Shown here piece by piece: positions 18,781 to 26,965 of a DNA stretch of 64,000 bases. The stretch is taken from contig MGMG01000017.1 in NCBI GenBank assembly GCA_001796355.1, positions 20,132 to 84,131 on the forward strand, read 5' to 3'. The position numbers and the translations under genes were made by a program. Every line of letters begins with the position of its first letter. Position 1 is the stretch's first letter. A model generated the notes under the pieces. It did not search any database, was not told the DNA's origin, and saw nothing but the letters and a program-made list of their open reading frames with translations. The DNA comes from Chloroflexi bacterium GWB2_54_36. Its GTDB lineage: Bacteria; Chloroflexota; Anaerolineae; Anaerolineales; Anaerolineaceae.

Positions 18781-19314
18781 CAGGTGCAAGGCACTGCCAA
18801 AGTGCCTCGCACCCAAGCCTTGCGGGTGCGTTGCTCCTGGATTTGCAGGTTGGCCAATCATCGTCCATTCGAGGAGCGATGCACCTGGTAAGCCCTCACC
18901 TAATGCTCGATGGGGCAAGGTCTCCCGACCTGCCCCATGTGAAGTGCAGACTAATCGATCAAGATCAGGTGCAACGCACTTTGCAAGTGCCTCGCACCCA
19001 AGCCTTGCGGGTGCGTTGCTCCTGGATTTGCAGGTTGGCCAATCATCATCCATTCGAGGAGCGATGCACCTGGTAAGCCCCCACCTAATGCTCGATGGGG
19101 CAAGGTCTCCCGACCTGCCCCATGTGAAGTGCAGACTAATCGATCAAGATCAGGTGCAACGCACTTTTCAAGTGTATCGCACCTCAAAAACGTCGGGTGC
19201 GTTGCTCCTGGGCTAACCAGTTGGCTAATTATCACCACTCGAGGAGCGATGCACCTGCTCTTAAGCTGTCAAAGGCAGGTGCAAGGCACTGCCAAAGTGC
19301 CTCGCACCTCAAGA
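18781..19314. repeat. Tandem array of a 185-bp structured repeat
   Basis: Unit starts (CAGGTGCAA) lie at 18781, 18966, 19151 and 19275. Units 1 and 2 are 185 bp and nearly identical, unit 3 is shortened to 124 bp, and unit 4 is a 40-bp fragment. Each full unit has three inverted pairs: GGTGCAAGGCACT with AGTGCCTCGCACC, GGTGCGTTGCTCCT with AGGAGCGATGCACC, and GGGGCAAGGT with ACCTGCCCC. GGGTGCGTTGCTCCTGG also appears at 35676-35692. The frames open across the array are not credible genes. It fills the gap between the PadR/ModB operon and the molybdopterin oxidoreductase gene. Confidence 0.8.
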
Positions 19315-19323
19315 TGCTAGTTC

Positions 19324-19959
19324 TTACCCGAAGCGTTCTTCCTTCCAAACGTCGGCCTCATTGTGATACCCGGCTTCCTCCCAGAAGCCAGGCCGGTCCT
19401 GCCGCATCCACTCCAGCCCGCGCAGCCATTTGGCGCCTTTCCAGAAGTAAGGCGTAATCAAATCATCGCGCCCAGGGATGGCGCCGACAACGCCGCGCAA
19501 CGGAAAACCATGGTCAGGTGTGATGGGTTCGCCGTCGTAGTGGGTGGCCATGAGAAAATTTTCTGCCAGGGCTACTTTGGCCGGAATGTTGACCGTAAAG
19601 CCGTACTCGGCATGCTGCATGACGAATTTGGCCGTAGGCAGCGGTTTAAAAATGCCTTCATCGATCAGTGTGCGCACGGAAACGCCTTCCCAGGTTGTAT
19701 CGACCTTGCTCCAGCGCGTGACACAGTGAATATCCATTTGTAGCGTTGTGCGCGGCAGTTGGTTGAACTCTTTCCAGGTCAGTTCGACCGGTTTTTCGAC
19801 TTCGCCCCAGATGCGAAACGTCCAGGTATCCAGGTTGACGCGCGGGACGGGGCCGTAGTGCAGCACCGGGAAGCGGTTGGTCAGGGATTGGCCGGGTGGC
19901 AGCCGGCCCTGGCTGCGCGCCTCATCCTCATCTTCTTTCCGGCGGAAGGGATTAAACAT
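19324..19959 (-). CDS. Molybdopterin-dependent oxidoreductase (sulfite-oxidase-like, YuiH/MsrP type core)
   Basis: 211-residue soluble protein containing only the Moco-binding sulfite oxidase core. The start ATG 19959 (MFNPFRRK) is chosen because the extra upstream in-frame residues lack family similarity. Visible family features are FRIWGEVEKPVELTWKEFNQLP, the ligand cysteine in MDIHCVTRWSKVDTTWEGV, and HGFPLRGVVGAIPGRDDL leading to KWLRGLEWM. No twin-arginine signal is present, unlike MsrP, so it is probably cytoplasmic. The physiological substrate is unknown. The nearby ModB-type permease would fit supply of its metal. Confidence 0.83.
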   Translation of the reverse strand: MFNPFRRKEDEDEARSQGRLPPGQSLTNRFPVLHYGPVPRVNLDTWTFRIWGEVEKPVELTWKEFNQLPRTTLQMDIHCVTRWSKVDTTWEGVSVRTLIDEGIFKPLPTAKFVMQHAEYGFTVNIPAKVALAENFLMATHYDGEPITPDHGFPLRGVVGAIPGRDDLITPYFWKGAKWLRGLEWMRQDRPGFWEEAGYHNEADVWKEERFG

Positions 19960-20201
19960 AATGTTTGCCTTTCTGGTTGTCCTCAACCAATAAGACGAAT
20001 TATACCCGCGCCGGACGCCGGGTGCCACGTGCCAAGCGTAAAGAAGACGTGTCAAGTGCCAGGTGTCACCTGCCAGGCTTCGACAGGCTCAGCCATCGGG
20101 GGGAAGGCGACTCGCGAGCCGCCATCTTCATGCCCCCTGGCCCGTGACACGTGAAACGGTACCGTGCTATACTCAAAGTCACAAATCCATTGGGGAATTT
20201 T

Positions 20202-21764
20202 ATGGCTCAGGATCCAGCTCAAACATCGCTAGAATTACTGCTCAACATCAGCCGCGAACTATCTGCCAGCCTGGATTTATCCCGGGTGCTGGAGCGCGTT
20301 TTATTTCTTTCCACCGAGTCGATTGGCGCAGAACGCGGGACGTTGATTGCCTTTAACCCCGCAGGACAGCCGGTTGAAGCTGCCATTGTCGTCAAAAATC
20401 AGTTGTTTCACCCCTCAACAGACGAAATGGCTGAAATCCTCGATCACGGGCTGGCCGGCTGGGTGCTGGCCAATCGACAGCCTGCCTTGGTCGCTGATAC
20501 CTCGCAAGATGTGCGCTGGATGCGCCGGCCGGATGACGACTTGCGCGCCAGCGGACCCAAATCGGCGGTGTGCGTACCGCTGCAGGTCCTCGACCAGTTG
20601 ACCGGGGTGCTGACCCTGGTGCATGCCCAGCCGCATTTCTTTACCGCGCAGCATCTGGATCTGGCACAAGCCATCGCCGGGCTGGCAGCCATGGCGGTGC
20701 GCAATGCGCACCTGTATGCTTCCGAACAGGAAGCCCAGCAACGTTATCGTGAACTGTTTGAAGACAGCATCGACCCCATCCTGTTAACCGGTTGGGACGG
20801 GCGCATTCAGTCGGCCAACCGCCAGGCCGCCCGCAGCCTGGGACGCGAACCGGATCAACTCACCGGTTTGTCGATGCTGGATTTGCACGTTGCTCCACCG
20901 GAGCGCCTGGGGCCCGATTTTGCGGCGCTAAAAAGTGGCAGCACCATTTCCTATGAATCCAACCTTCATGCCCTGGATGGTACCACCTCCCCGGTCGAAG
21001 TGCATATTCGGCAGGTTCAGTTTGGCGCCGAAACCATCTTGCAGTGGTTCCTGCGCGATATCCGAGAACGCAAGCAGTTGGATACGCTGCGGGATGACCT
21101 GATGGCCATGATTTACCACGACCTGCGCTCGCCGCTGGCCAATATCATTTCCAGCCTGGACCTTCTGAGTACCATGCTGCCGGCGGAATCAGATGCCTCC
21201 ATTGATGCGGTCTTCCAGATTGCCTCCCGTTCCACCGACCGCCTTCAGCGGTTGATCAGTTCTCTGCTGGACATCTACCGGTTGGAATCAGGCCAGGCTA
21301 TTGTGCGCAAAGAGGATGTGGACTGCGCCCAATTGGTGCGGGACAGCGTGGAAGTGGTCAAGTTGCTGGCGGAGAGCAAAAACCAGACACTCACCCTTAC
21401 CCAGGTTGGAGACGGACCGGTCATCCAAGGCGATTATGACATGATCCGCCGGGTTTTTATCAATCTGCTCGAAAATGCGATCAAGTTTACGCCTAACGGC
21501 GGTTCGATTGAAGCCGGACTGGCCGAACAGGCTGGTTCAGCCCGCTTCTGGGTCAAAGATACCGGCCCTGGTATCCCGGAAGAGTCCCACGAGGTAATTT
21601 TTGAACGCTACAGCCGTCTGCAAACCGACCGCTACCCCAAAGGGATTGGACTGGGACTGGCATTCTGCCGGCTGGCGGTGCTGGCGCATGGTGGTAAAAT
21701 CTGGGTAGAAAGTTCAGTGGGCGCGGGCAGCCGCTTTGTCTTTACTCTGCCGGCTGGCGCATAA
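20202..21764 (+). CDS. Sensor histidine kinase (GAF-PAS-HisKA-HATPase)
   Basis: About 520 residues, starting at ATG 20202; the upstream in-frame start has no ribosome-binding site. The GAF domain spans roughly 13-170 (ISRELSASLDLSRVLERVL...CVPLQVLDQLTGVLTL). The PAS domain is about 180-290 (YRELFEDSIDPILLTGWDGRI). The phospho-acceptor His306 lies in MIYHDLRSPLANI. ATPase boxes are N (NLLENAIKFTPNGG), G1 (DTGPGIPEE) and G2 (GIGLGLAFCRLAVLAHGG). No transmembrane helix is visible, so it is a soluble sensor. No response regulator is adjacent; the nearest is at 9806. A degenerate MBL-fold gene follows 35 bases downstream. Confidence 0.92.
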   Translation: MAQDPAQTSLELLLNISRELSASLDLSRVLERVLFLSTESIGAERGTLIAFNPAGQPVEAAIVVKNQLFHPSTDEMAEILDHGLAGWVLANRQPALVADTSQDVRWMRRPDDDLRASGPKSAVCVPLQVLDQLTGVLTLVHAQPHFFTAQHLDLAQAIAGLAAMAVRNAHLYASEQEAQQRYRELFEDSIDPILLTGWDGRIQSANRQAARSLGREPDQLTGLSMLDLHVAPPERLGPDFAALKSGSTISYESNLHALDGTTSPVEVHIRQVQFGAETILQWFLRDIRERKQLDTLRDDLMAMIYHDLRSPLANIISSLDLLSTMLPAESDASIDAVFQIASRSTDRLQRLISSLLDIYRLESGQAIVRKEDVDCAQLVRDSVEVVKLLAESKNQTLTLTQVGDGPVIQGDYDMIRRVFINLLENAIKFTPNGGSIEAGLAEQAGSARFWVKDTGPGIPEESHEVIFERYSRLQTDRYPKGIGLGLAFCRLAVLAHGGKIWVESSVGAGSRFVFTLPAGA

Positions 21765-21799
21765 GCCGCTTTCCAATATCCCTGCAGCAAGGACAAATT

Positions 21800-22657
21800 A
21801 TGCAAGAAATTTCCGAGCATGTGTTCATCGAGCGCAGTTACCCTGGAGTCACGCTGGGAGCAATCAACTGGTCGCATGGGCTTATTCTAATTGACGCCCC
21901 CTTCCGCGCAGAAGACTGCCGCGCCTGGCGTACCAGTTTGTTAAACCTGGGTGGCGGGGTGGACCGGCTGCTAATCAATCTGGATGCGCACGTGGATCGC
22001 ACGCTGGGCGCGCGGGCAATGGAATGTACAATCGCCGGGCATGAGCGTATGGCCGAAGTGTTCCGCAACCGTCCGGTGACCTTCAAGACGCAGGGTCCAG
22101 AGACTGGCGCTGAATGGGAGATGTACAACGGTCTGGGCAGCATTCGCTGGGCGCCCCCCGAGATCACTTTTAACACCAGCATGCAAATTCATGGGAGCGA
22201 TTCGTCGCTGGTGCTGGAGTCTCATCCTGGCCCTGCCAGCGGCGCCATCTGGGCGGTTCTGCCCGGGCTCAACCTGGCATTCATTGGAGATGCGGCCGTG
22301 TTTGGCCAGCCTCCCTTCCTGGCTGCGGCTGACTTGCCGGCCTGGTTAACCACGTTGGAACTGCTGGGCTCGCCAACCTATCAAAACTATCTGCTGGTCA
22401 ATGGACGGAACGGGCTGGTCACGCAGAAACATGTGCACTATATGCGCGATTTCCTCAAGGAAACGCAGGCCATGCTCAAGGAGTTGTCTGATTCCCGCGC
22501 GACCGCTTCCGATACAGCCGCGTTGGTTCCAGTTTTGTTGAAATTCTTTGAATTTACGGCAGATCGTTCCGAGCAATATACCAACCGGCTTAAATGGGGG
22601 CTGGCTCAGTGTTTTACCCGTAATTTCCGCTCTGCTGGCGAAGCAATCGAAGAATAA
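21800..22657 (+). CDS. Metallo-beta-lactamase-fold protein with degenerate metal motif
   Basis: 285-residue cytoplasmic protein. The N-terminal strands (VFIERSYPGVTLGAINWSHGLILIDAPF) and the later IWAVLPGLNLAFIGDAAVFGQPP fit the MBL fold. At the place of the usual HxHxDH it reads NLDAHVDRTLGA, so the first histidine is lost and the last His is Arg. It may bind a different metal site, or act without metal. The position directly after a sensor kinase recalls MBL/ODP-type oxygen or redox sensor partners, but that is inference. RBS near 21790 is weak (GCAAGGAC). Confidence 0.68.
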   Translation: MQEISEHVFIERSYPGVTLGAINWSHGLILIDAPFRAEDCRAWRTSLLNLGGGVDRLLINLDAHVDRTLGARAMECTIAGHERMAEVFRNRPVTFKTQGPETGAEWEMYNGLGSIRWAPPEITFNTSMQIHGSDSSLVLESHPGPASGAIWAVLPGLNLAFIGDAAVFGQPPFLAAADLPAWLTTLELLGSPTYQNYLLVNGRNGLVTQKHVHYMRDFLKETQAMLKELSDSRATASDTAALVPVLLKFFEFTADRSEQYTNRLKWGLAQCFTRNFRSAGEAIEE

Positions 22658-22675
22658 AGCCAAAAGGAACAACCC

Positions 22676-23752
22676 ATGCCGTCATCTCCGTATGCCCCTC
22701 TCGTCGAAGTCACCCGCGGCCCGGTGGTCGAATCAGTTCATTCAGGCGCGTTGGCTGTAGTGGATGCGCATGGTAAATTGATTGCCAGCGCCGGCGACCC
22801 CAACCTGGTTACTTACTTGCGCTCCTCGTCCAAACCATTGCAAGTGCTGCCGTTACTGGAACGAGGAGGTGTGCAGGCGTTTAACTTGAGCGATAAAGAA
22901 ATTGCGCTGATGTGCGCCTCACACTCTGGCACGGATGAGCATTATGCCACTGTGACCGCGCTGCAGGCCAAGATTGGGATCAGCGAGAGCGACCTGCTGT
23001 GCGGCGTCCATGCGCCCACCCACACCGCTACTGCTGAAGCCATGCGTCAGCGCGGCGAGGTCTTCACTGCTAACCGGCACAATTGCTCTGGCAAACACAC
23101 CGGGTTTTTAGCCCATGCCGTGCTGCGTGGTGAGACCAAAGAAGATTACATCAACCCGAACCATCCCATCCAGCGAACCATTACCCAGACCTTTGCCGAG
23201 ATGATCGAGTTCCCGCGCGAGAAAATAGCCATTGGCGTTGACGGCTGCTCGGCGCCGGTTTTTGCCGTCCCGCTTTTCAACGCTGCACTGGGTTTTGCCC
23301 GCCTTTGCAACCCGACCGAGCTGGCGCCCGCCCGGGCTAAAGCTTGCCAGACGATCACTCGCGCCATGACCGCATACCCGTTTATGGTGGCCGGACCGGA
23401 GCGCTTCGACACCTTGGCCATGGAAATTGGCGGCAGGCGTTTCATCTGCAAGGGCGGCGCTGAAGGTTACCAGGCGATTGGCATTCTACCCGGCGCGCTC
23501 GGTCCTGGAAGCCCGGCTCTGGGCATCACCTATAAGGTCGCTGACGGCGACGTGAACGGTCGGGCGCGTCCGGTGATCGGGGTCGAAATTCTGCGCCAAC
23601 TTGGGTTGGTAACCGCGGCGGACATTGCCGGTCCGCTGGCGCATCTGGCTGCCCGCCCGGTGACGAACTGGCGCGAAATCAAAGTAGGCGAAATGCGTCC
23701 TGTATTTCACCTGGACTGGTCAGCCCTCAGCGCGTGGGTGCGAGAGGAATGA
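22676..23752 (+). CDS. Asparaginase, Rhizobium AnsA/thermolabile type (PF06089 family)
   Basis: Predicted to hydrolyse L-asparagine to aspartate and ammonia. 358 residues, normal for this family, which is unrelated to the E. coli type I/II enzymes. Recognised by LVEVTRGPVVESVHSGALAVVD, the SSSKPLQVLPL loop, CASHSGTDEHY, CSGKHTGFLAHA and GVDGCSAPVFAVPL, plus KGGAEGYQAIG near the C-terminus. No signal peptide, hence cytoplasmic. An ATGA overlap couples it to the following endonuclease III gene, and it lies 18 bases after the MBL-fold gene, so the three are probably one transcript. Confidence 0.88.
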   Translation: MPSSPYAPLVEVTRGPVVESVHSGALAVVDAHGKLIASAGDPNLVTYLRSSSKPLQVLPLLERGGVQAFNLSDKEIALMCASHSGTDEHYATVTALQAKIGISESDLLCGVHAPTHTATAEAMRQRGEVFTANRHNCSGKHTGFLAHAVLRGETKEDYINPNHPIQRTITQTFAEMIEFPREKIAIGVDGCSAPVFAVPLFNAALGFARLCNPTELAPARAKACQTITRAMTAYPFMVAGPERFDTLAMEIGGRRFICKGGAEGYQAIGILPGALGPGSPALGITYKVADGDVNGRARPVIGVEILRQLGLVTAADIAGPLAHLAARPVTNWREIKVGEMRPVFHLDWSALSAWVREE

Positions 23753-24444
23753 GCGATTCACCCGCCGTCGATTCCGGGGTGGCGGAGAAAGCGCTGCTTA
23801 TCCACCGTCGCTTGATGGAAGTGTACGGCGCGCCAGAATGGCGCCTGCCGCTGACCGGCATCGACGAATTGGTTTCAACCATCCTGTCGCAGAATACCAA
23901 TGACCGTAACCGCGACGTGGCTTTTTTTGCGCTCAAAAATGCCTTTCCGGATTGGGAGACGGTGCGCGACGCCGCCCCGCAGGCGGTGATCGAGGTTATT
24001 CGACCGGCCGGTCTGGCCAACCAGAAAGGTCCGCGCATTCAAGCGGCGCTGCAGCAGATCAGCGCGGAACGCGGCGCGCTCGACCTGACCTTTCTAAAAG
24101 AGTGGCCAGCCGAGCAGGCGCATGCCTGGTTGACCGCTTTCAAAGGCGTTGGCCCAAAGACAGCCGCCATCGTTTTGCAATTTGCGCTGGGAATCCCGGC
24201 CTTTCCGGTGGATACTCATATTTACCGGGTCAGCGGGCGGCTCGGGCTGCGTCCCCCGAAGATGACGGTGGAGCAAGCGCATGTGCATCTGGCGAAATTA
24301 TTCCCGCCAGAAGAGTACGGCCCGGCGCACCTCAACCTGATCCGGTTGGGGCGCGAGATTTGTCACGCGCGCAAACCCAATTGTCCGGTTTGCCCGCTGC
24401 AGGATGTTTGCGATTATTTTAGGGATGTAATTTCCGCGCCCTGA
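23749..24444 (+). CDS. nth: Endonuclease III-like DNA glycosylase/AP lyase
   Basis: Base excision repair glycosylase with lyase activity against oxidised pyrimidines, 231 residues. The ATG at 23749 overlaps the asparaginase stop (ATGA) and has GAGAGGA upstream. The helix-hairpin-helix LTAFKGVGPKTAAIVLQF carries the expected catalytic Lys, and the catalytic Asp is in FPVDTHIYRV. The [4Fe-4S] cysteines have the classic spacing C-x6-C-x2-C-x5-C (CHARKPNCPVCPLQDVC). SQNTNDRNRDVAFFAL corresponds to the LSQxTTD motif. The sequence is slightly longer at the N-terminus than E. coli Nth. Confidence 0.92.
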   Translation: MSDSPAVDSGVAEKALLIHRRLMEVYGAPEWRLPLTGIDELVSTILSQNTNDRNRDVAFFALKNAFPDWETVRDAAPQAVIEVIRPAGLANQKGPRIQAALQQISAERGALDLTFLKEWPAEQAHAWLTAFKGVGPKTAAIVLQFALGIPAFPVDTHIYRVSGRLGLRPPKMTVEQAHVHLAKLFPPEEYGPAHLNLIRLGREICHARKPNCPVCPLQDVCDYFRDVISAP

Positions 24445-24782
24445 TTAAATAATTGTCCCCTGGACATTGGATGTCACCCTGAACGAAGTGAAGGGTCTAC
24501 ATGCCAGTCGTCGAGATGTTTCGCTGCGCTCACTCGCAGAGTGCCCCACCCGAAGGGTGCTCTGTGAGTGTGGGCAACATGACAAATAGGAAAGCTTGGT
24601 AGGAATGAGGGTATGCTGTTCTCAAAGCGGCATGACAACAATAGCGAATTTGTCACCCTGAACGAAGTGAAGGGTCTCTAGGCAAAACGGCAAGATGTTT
24701 CGCTGCGCTGACTTACAGAGTGTCCTGTGGGCTGCAATCACCTTTGCACGATTAGTATGCCTCGATCTGGCCTTGGGTTTAT

Positions 24783-24809
24783 GTAGCGCAAACTGAAAGT
24801 TTGCGCTAC
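24783..24809. repeat. Perfect GTAG...CTAC palindromic hairpin
   Basis: GTAGCGCAAACT, loop GAA, AGTTTGCGCTAC: a 12-bp perfect stem in which the GTAG itself pairs with CTAC. Confidence 0.7.
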
Positions 24810-25004
24810 ATGCCGGTGCTTCAACAGGCTCAACCAACGATACCCAGTTCTGTGCTGGTCGAAGCATGACAGTTCCCTGTCCGCAGGACAATCTGTGATT
24901 GAGCTTGTCGAAGGGGAGCGGTCCGACAGGCTCATTCGCAGAATTCTCTGTGAGCGGCAATCACTTTTGCATGATTAGGATACCAACTGGGGTCTTGGGT
25001 TTTT

Positions 25005-25052
25005 GTAGGGCAAGCTTGCAGCTTGCCCACGCAAACTGAAAGTTTGCGCTAC
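25005..25052. repeat. Inverted pair of REP-like hairpins (BIME-like)
   Basis: First element: GTAG, GGCAAGC, loop, GCTTGCC (25005-25028). Second element in opposite orientation: GCAAACT GAA AGTTTGC GCTAC (25031-25052). Two REPs facing each other across a few bases is the organisation of bacterial interspersed mosaic elements. It lies 4 bases from the end of the M55 peptidase gene. Confidence 0.7.
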
Positions 25053-25056
25053 ATGA

Positions 25057-25881
25057 CTACCGTAGCGCCAGCCCCACTGCGGAACGGAAAGCAAGATACG
25101 CTGCCGGCATATCCGGCGCGGTAAATTCCACCGTCCGGCCGTCCACGCGCACTGCGCCCGGCATGATCACTGAACTGTCCGCCATTTGCGCCGCCAGAAA
25201 CTCCACCCGCACCGTAACCGGGGTCTTAATCTTCAGTGGAGGCGGGTACTTGCCTGCCATGAAGCTGCGCACCGCTCTTTCGGCGGTTTCGCGGATCACC
25301 TGGCGGGAGGCTTCCAGCGGTAGGCATTCAGCCGCCCAGCGGCTGGCGGCTTTTTTGACCTGGGCAGTCTCAACCCCGGCGACCCATTCGCGCGCCTCGG
25401 CGCAGACCGTCTGGTCACCGGAGACCATCAAGGCTGGTACGCCAAAATGGCCGCACACACTGGCGTTCAGGCCAAATTCACCCGTCAGCCGGCCATTCAA
25501 CCAGACATTGGCAACCCGCGCACTCGACCAGGTGTGATCCAAAATGGCATGGAGCGAACCGGCGCAGGCATGGTAACCGATAAAGAAAGCGGCATCGACG
25601 CCCGAATCAACCCCCTGCACCATGGAAAAGGGGGAGGGCGTGCCGCTGTTCAAATGGGCGCGCGGGTCGAGTTTTTCGATCAGGATATTAGAGCTGTTCC
25701 AGTGGCCGTCGGCGACCAGAAACTCGGCAGTTCCCGCTGCGGCTGCTCCCTGAATGGCAGCATTCACATCCTCGGTCATGATGGCGCGGAAACGTTGGTA
25801 CTCGGCGTGAGAGGGATCCACCTGGTCCCAGTTGACCACGCCTGAGATGCCTTCCATATCGACGGCAATTAATAACTTCAT
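25057..25881 (-). CDS. M55-family D-aminopeptidase (DppA-like)
   Basis: Zinc-dependent peptidase expected to cleave D-Ala-type dipeptides, possibly from cell-wall turnover. About 274 residues. The ATG 25881 has GGAG nine bases upstream; the ORF extends further upstream but with unrelated residues. Family features are MKLLIAVDMEGISGVV with the metal-binding D and E, ADGHWNSSN, FIGYHACAG and LTGEFGLNASVCG. A divergent promoter region separates it from the alpha/beta hydrolase gene. It is not linked to the peptide importer of 352-6387, although the functions could be related. Confidence 0.88.
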   Translation of the reverse strand: MKLLIAVDMEGISGVVNWDQVDPSHAEYQRFRAIMTEDVNAAIQGAAAAGTAEFLVADGHWNSSNILIEKLDPRAHLNSGTPSPFSMVQGVDSGVDAAFFIGYHACAGSLHAILDHTWSSARVANVWLNGRLTGEFGLNASVCGHFGVPALMVSGDQTVCAEAREWVAGVETAQVKKAASRWAAECLPLEASRQVIRETAERAVRSFMAGKYPPPLKIKTPVTVRVEFLAAQMADSSVIMPGAVRVDGRTVEFTAPDMPAAYLAFRSAVGLALR

Positions 25882-25946
25882 GGTTGATTCTCCGTTGTTC
25901 GTTTTGGGGTTGGGTTTAGTATACACCCGCCCCGCAAACAAAATAA

Positions 25947-25975
25947 TTGACTTGCAGGGGTACACTGGGTACACT
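25947..25975 (+). promoter_or_regulatory. Promoter of the alpha/beta hydrolase gene
   Basis: TTGACT at 25947-25952 and TACACT at 25970-25975 with a 17-base spacer, 30 bases before the start codon at 26005. GAGGAGG lies just before the start. Confidence 0.55.
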
Positions 25976-26004
25976 TTTAGTAATCCCTGTTCGAGGAGGC
26001 GCGG

Positions 26005-26844
26005 ATGCCGCAGCTTTATTATGGTTCCATCATGCGGGAAGGAGTCCGCATCCAATATTACCGTACCGGCGGTGAAAAACCGCCGCTGATCCTGCTGCAC
26101 GGGTTGTCAGATAACGCCCTAATGTGGAACCGTCTTCCGATGCTGCTGGAAGTGGAGTACGACGTGGTGATGATGGATGCCCGTGGACACGGGCTTTCCG
26201 GACTGGATGAACTCGGCGCCGGTTTGGATGTTCAGGCAGACGATGTGGCAGCCCTCATCCAGCAGCTGAATCTGGTGAAACCGGTGTTGATCGGGCATTC
26301 GATGGGCGCGGCGCTGGCAGGACTGGTGGCAGCCCGCCTGCCCAAAGTCATCCGGGGGGTGATTATGATCGACCCACCCTGGCGGGACGAGGCGGAAATC
26401 TTCCCCTCGAACGGCAAAGAACGGTTGGATGAGGCTACCCGGGCTGGATTCTGGAAAGCCAAAGAAACCGATTTGCAGACCTTGATGGCCAGGGCAAAAG
26501 TCGAAAACCCGGGGTGGGACGAGAGCGAATTTTCGCAATGGGCCAAAGCAAGGCAGCAGTTCAACCCGGAGGCGCTCAATTCAGTCATGATCCGCGTCTT
26601 CCCCTGGAAGGAGATCGCGCCGCGGCTGGCTTGCTCCGGCCTGTTGATTACCGGCGACCCGGAATACGGTGCCATTATCACCCCGGCGCTGGCAGGCATA
26701 ATTGAACGTCTGTGGAAAAAGGGAAAGGTCATTCATGTGCCGCGCGCCGGTCATAACATCCACCGCGACCAGTTTGCCTTTGTGATGCAGGCAGTTAGCA
26801 CTTTTTTACGCAGCCTGGGAAGGTGGTCGCCAAAGGGAAAATAA
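26005..26844 (+). CDS. Alpha/beta hydrolase
   Basis: 279-residue soluble hydrolase. The oxyanion segment is LILLHGLSDNALMW, the nucleophile elbow is GHSMG, and the catalytic His is in RAGHNIHRDQF. The acid may be the Asp in LLITGDPEYG. VVMMDARGHGLS is typical of the fold. A strong GAGGAGG ribosome-binding site supports ATG 26005. Neighbouring genes do not reveal the substrate. A bidirectional-looking hairpin terminator overlaps the stop. Confidence 0.85.
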   Translation: MPQLYYGSIMREGVRIQYYRTGGEKPPLILLHGLSDNALMWNRLPMLLEVEYDVVMMDARGHGLSGLDELGAGLDVQADDVAALIQQLNLVKPVLIGHSMGAALAGLVAARLPKVIRGVIMIDPPWRDEAEIFPSNGKERLDEATRAGFWKAKETDLQTLMARAKVENPGWDESEFSQWAKARQQFNPEALNSVMIRVFPWKEIAPRLACSGLLITGDPEYGAIITPALAGIIERLWKKGKVIHVPRAGHNIHRDQFAFVMQAVSTFLRSLGRWSPKGK

Positions 26845-26845
26845 T

Positions 26846-26873
26846 AAAGGCGCTGCTGATCGGCAGCGCCTTT
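26846..26873. terminator. Hairpin terminator between convergent genes
   Basis: AAAGGCGCTGC pairs with GCAGCGCCTTT around TGATCG, directly after the hydrolase stop. The A run on the left and T run on the right allow it to work in both directions, which suits the convergent LCP gene ending at 26966. Confidence 0.75.
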
Positions 26874-26965
26874 CTCTTGTTATTTACGGCCGTGGCTTGA
26901 TGGGCGAAGCTTCAATTGAACGGTTGTATTCGCCTCGCTTCTACGGATTTTAACCCGAGAAACAA

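Larger units (their letters stand above)
24445..25056. repeat. Repeat-filled intergenic region
   Basis: A segment beginning TGTCACCCTGAACGAAGTG occurs at 24472 and again at 24651, each followed about 40 bases later by a ATGTTTCGCTGCGCT block. The first copy continues into GTGCCCCACCCGAAGGGTGCTC, also found near 49638. Fragments like CTTCAACAGGCTCAACC (24820) and GAGCTTGTCGAAGGGGAGCGG (24900) are of a dispersed type. A perfect REP-like hairpin is at 24783-24809 and a pair at 25005-25052. No gene is credible here. Confidence 0.65.

Noticed and set aside
18532..19320. Several overlapping frames on both strands inside the 185-bp repeat array
   Set aside because: They repeat with the DNA unit, appear on both strands and in several frames, and have no ribosome-binding sites. 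They come from the repeat, not from genes.
24445..25056. tRNA or small-RNA gene in the hairpin-rich gap
   Set aside because: No T-loop GTTCRAN motif with an acceptor stem was found; the hairpins are REP-like. The same check in the other long gaps was also negative.
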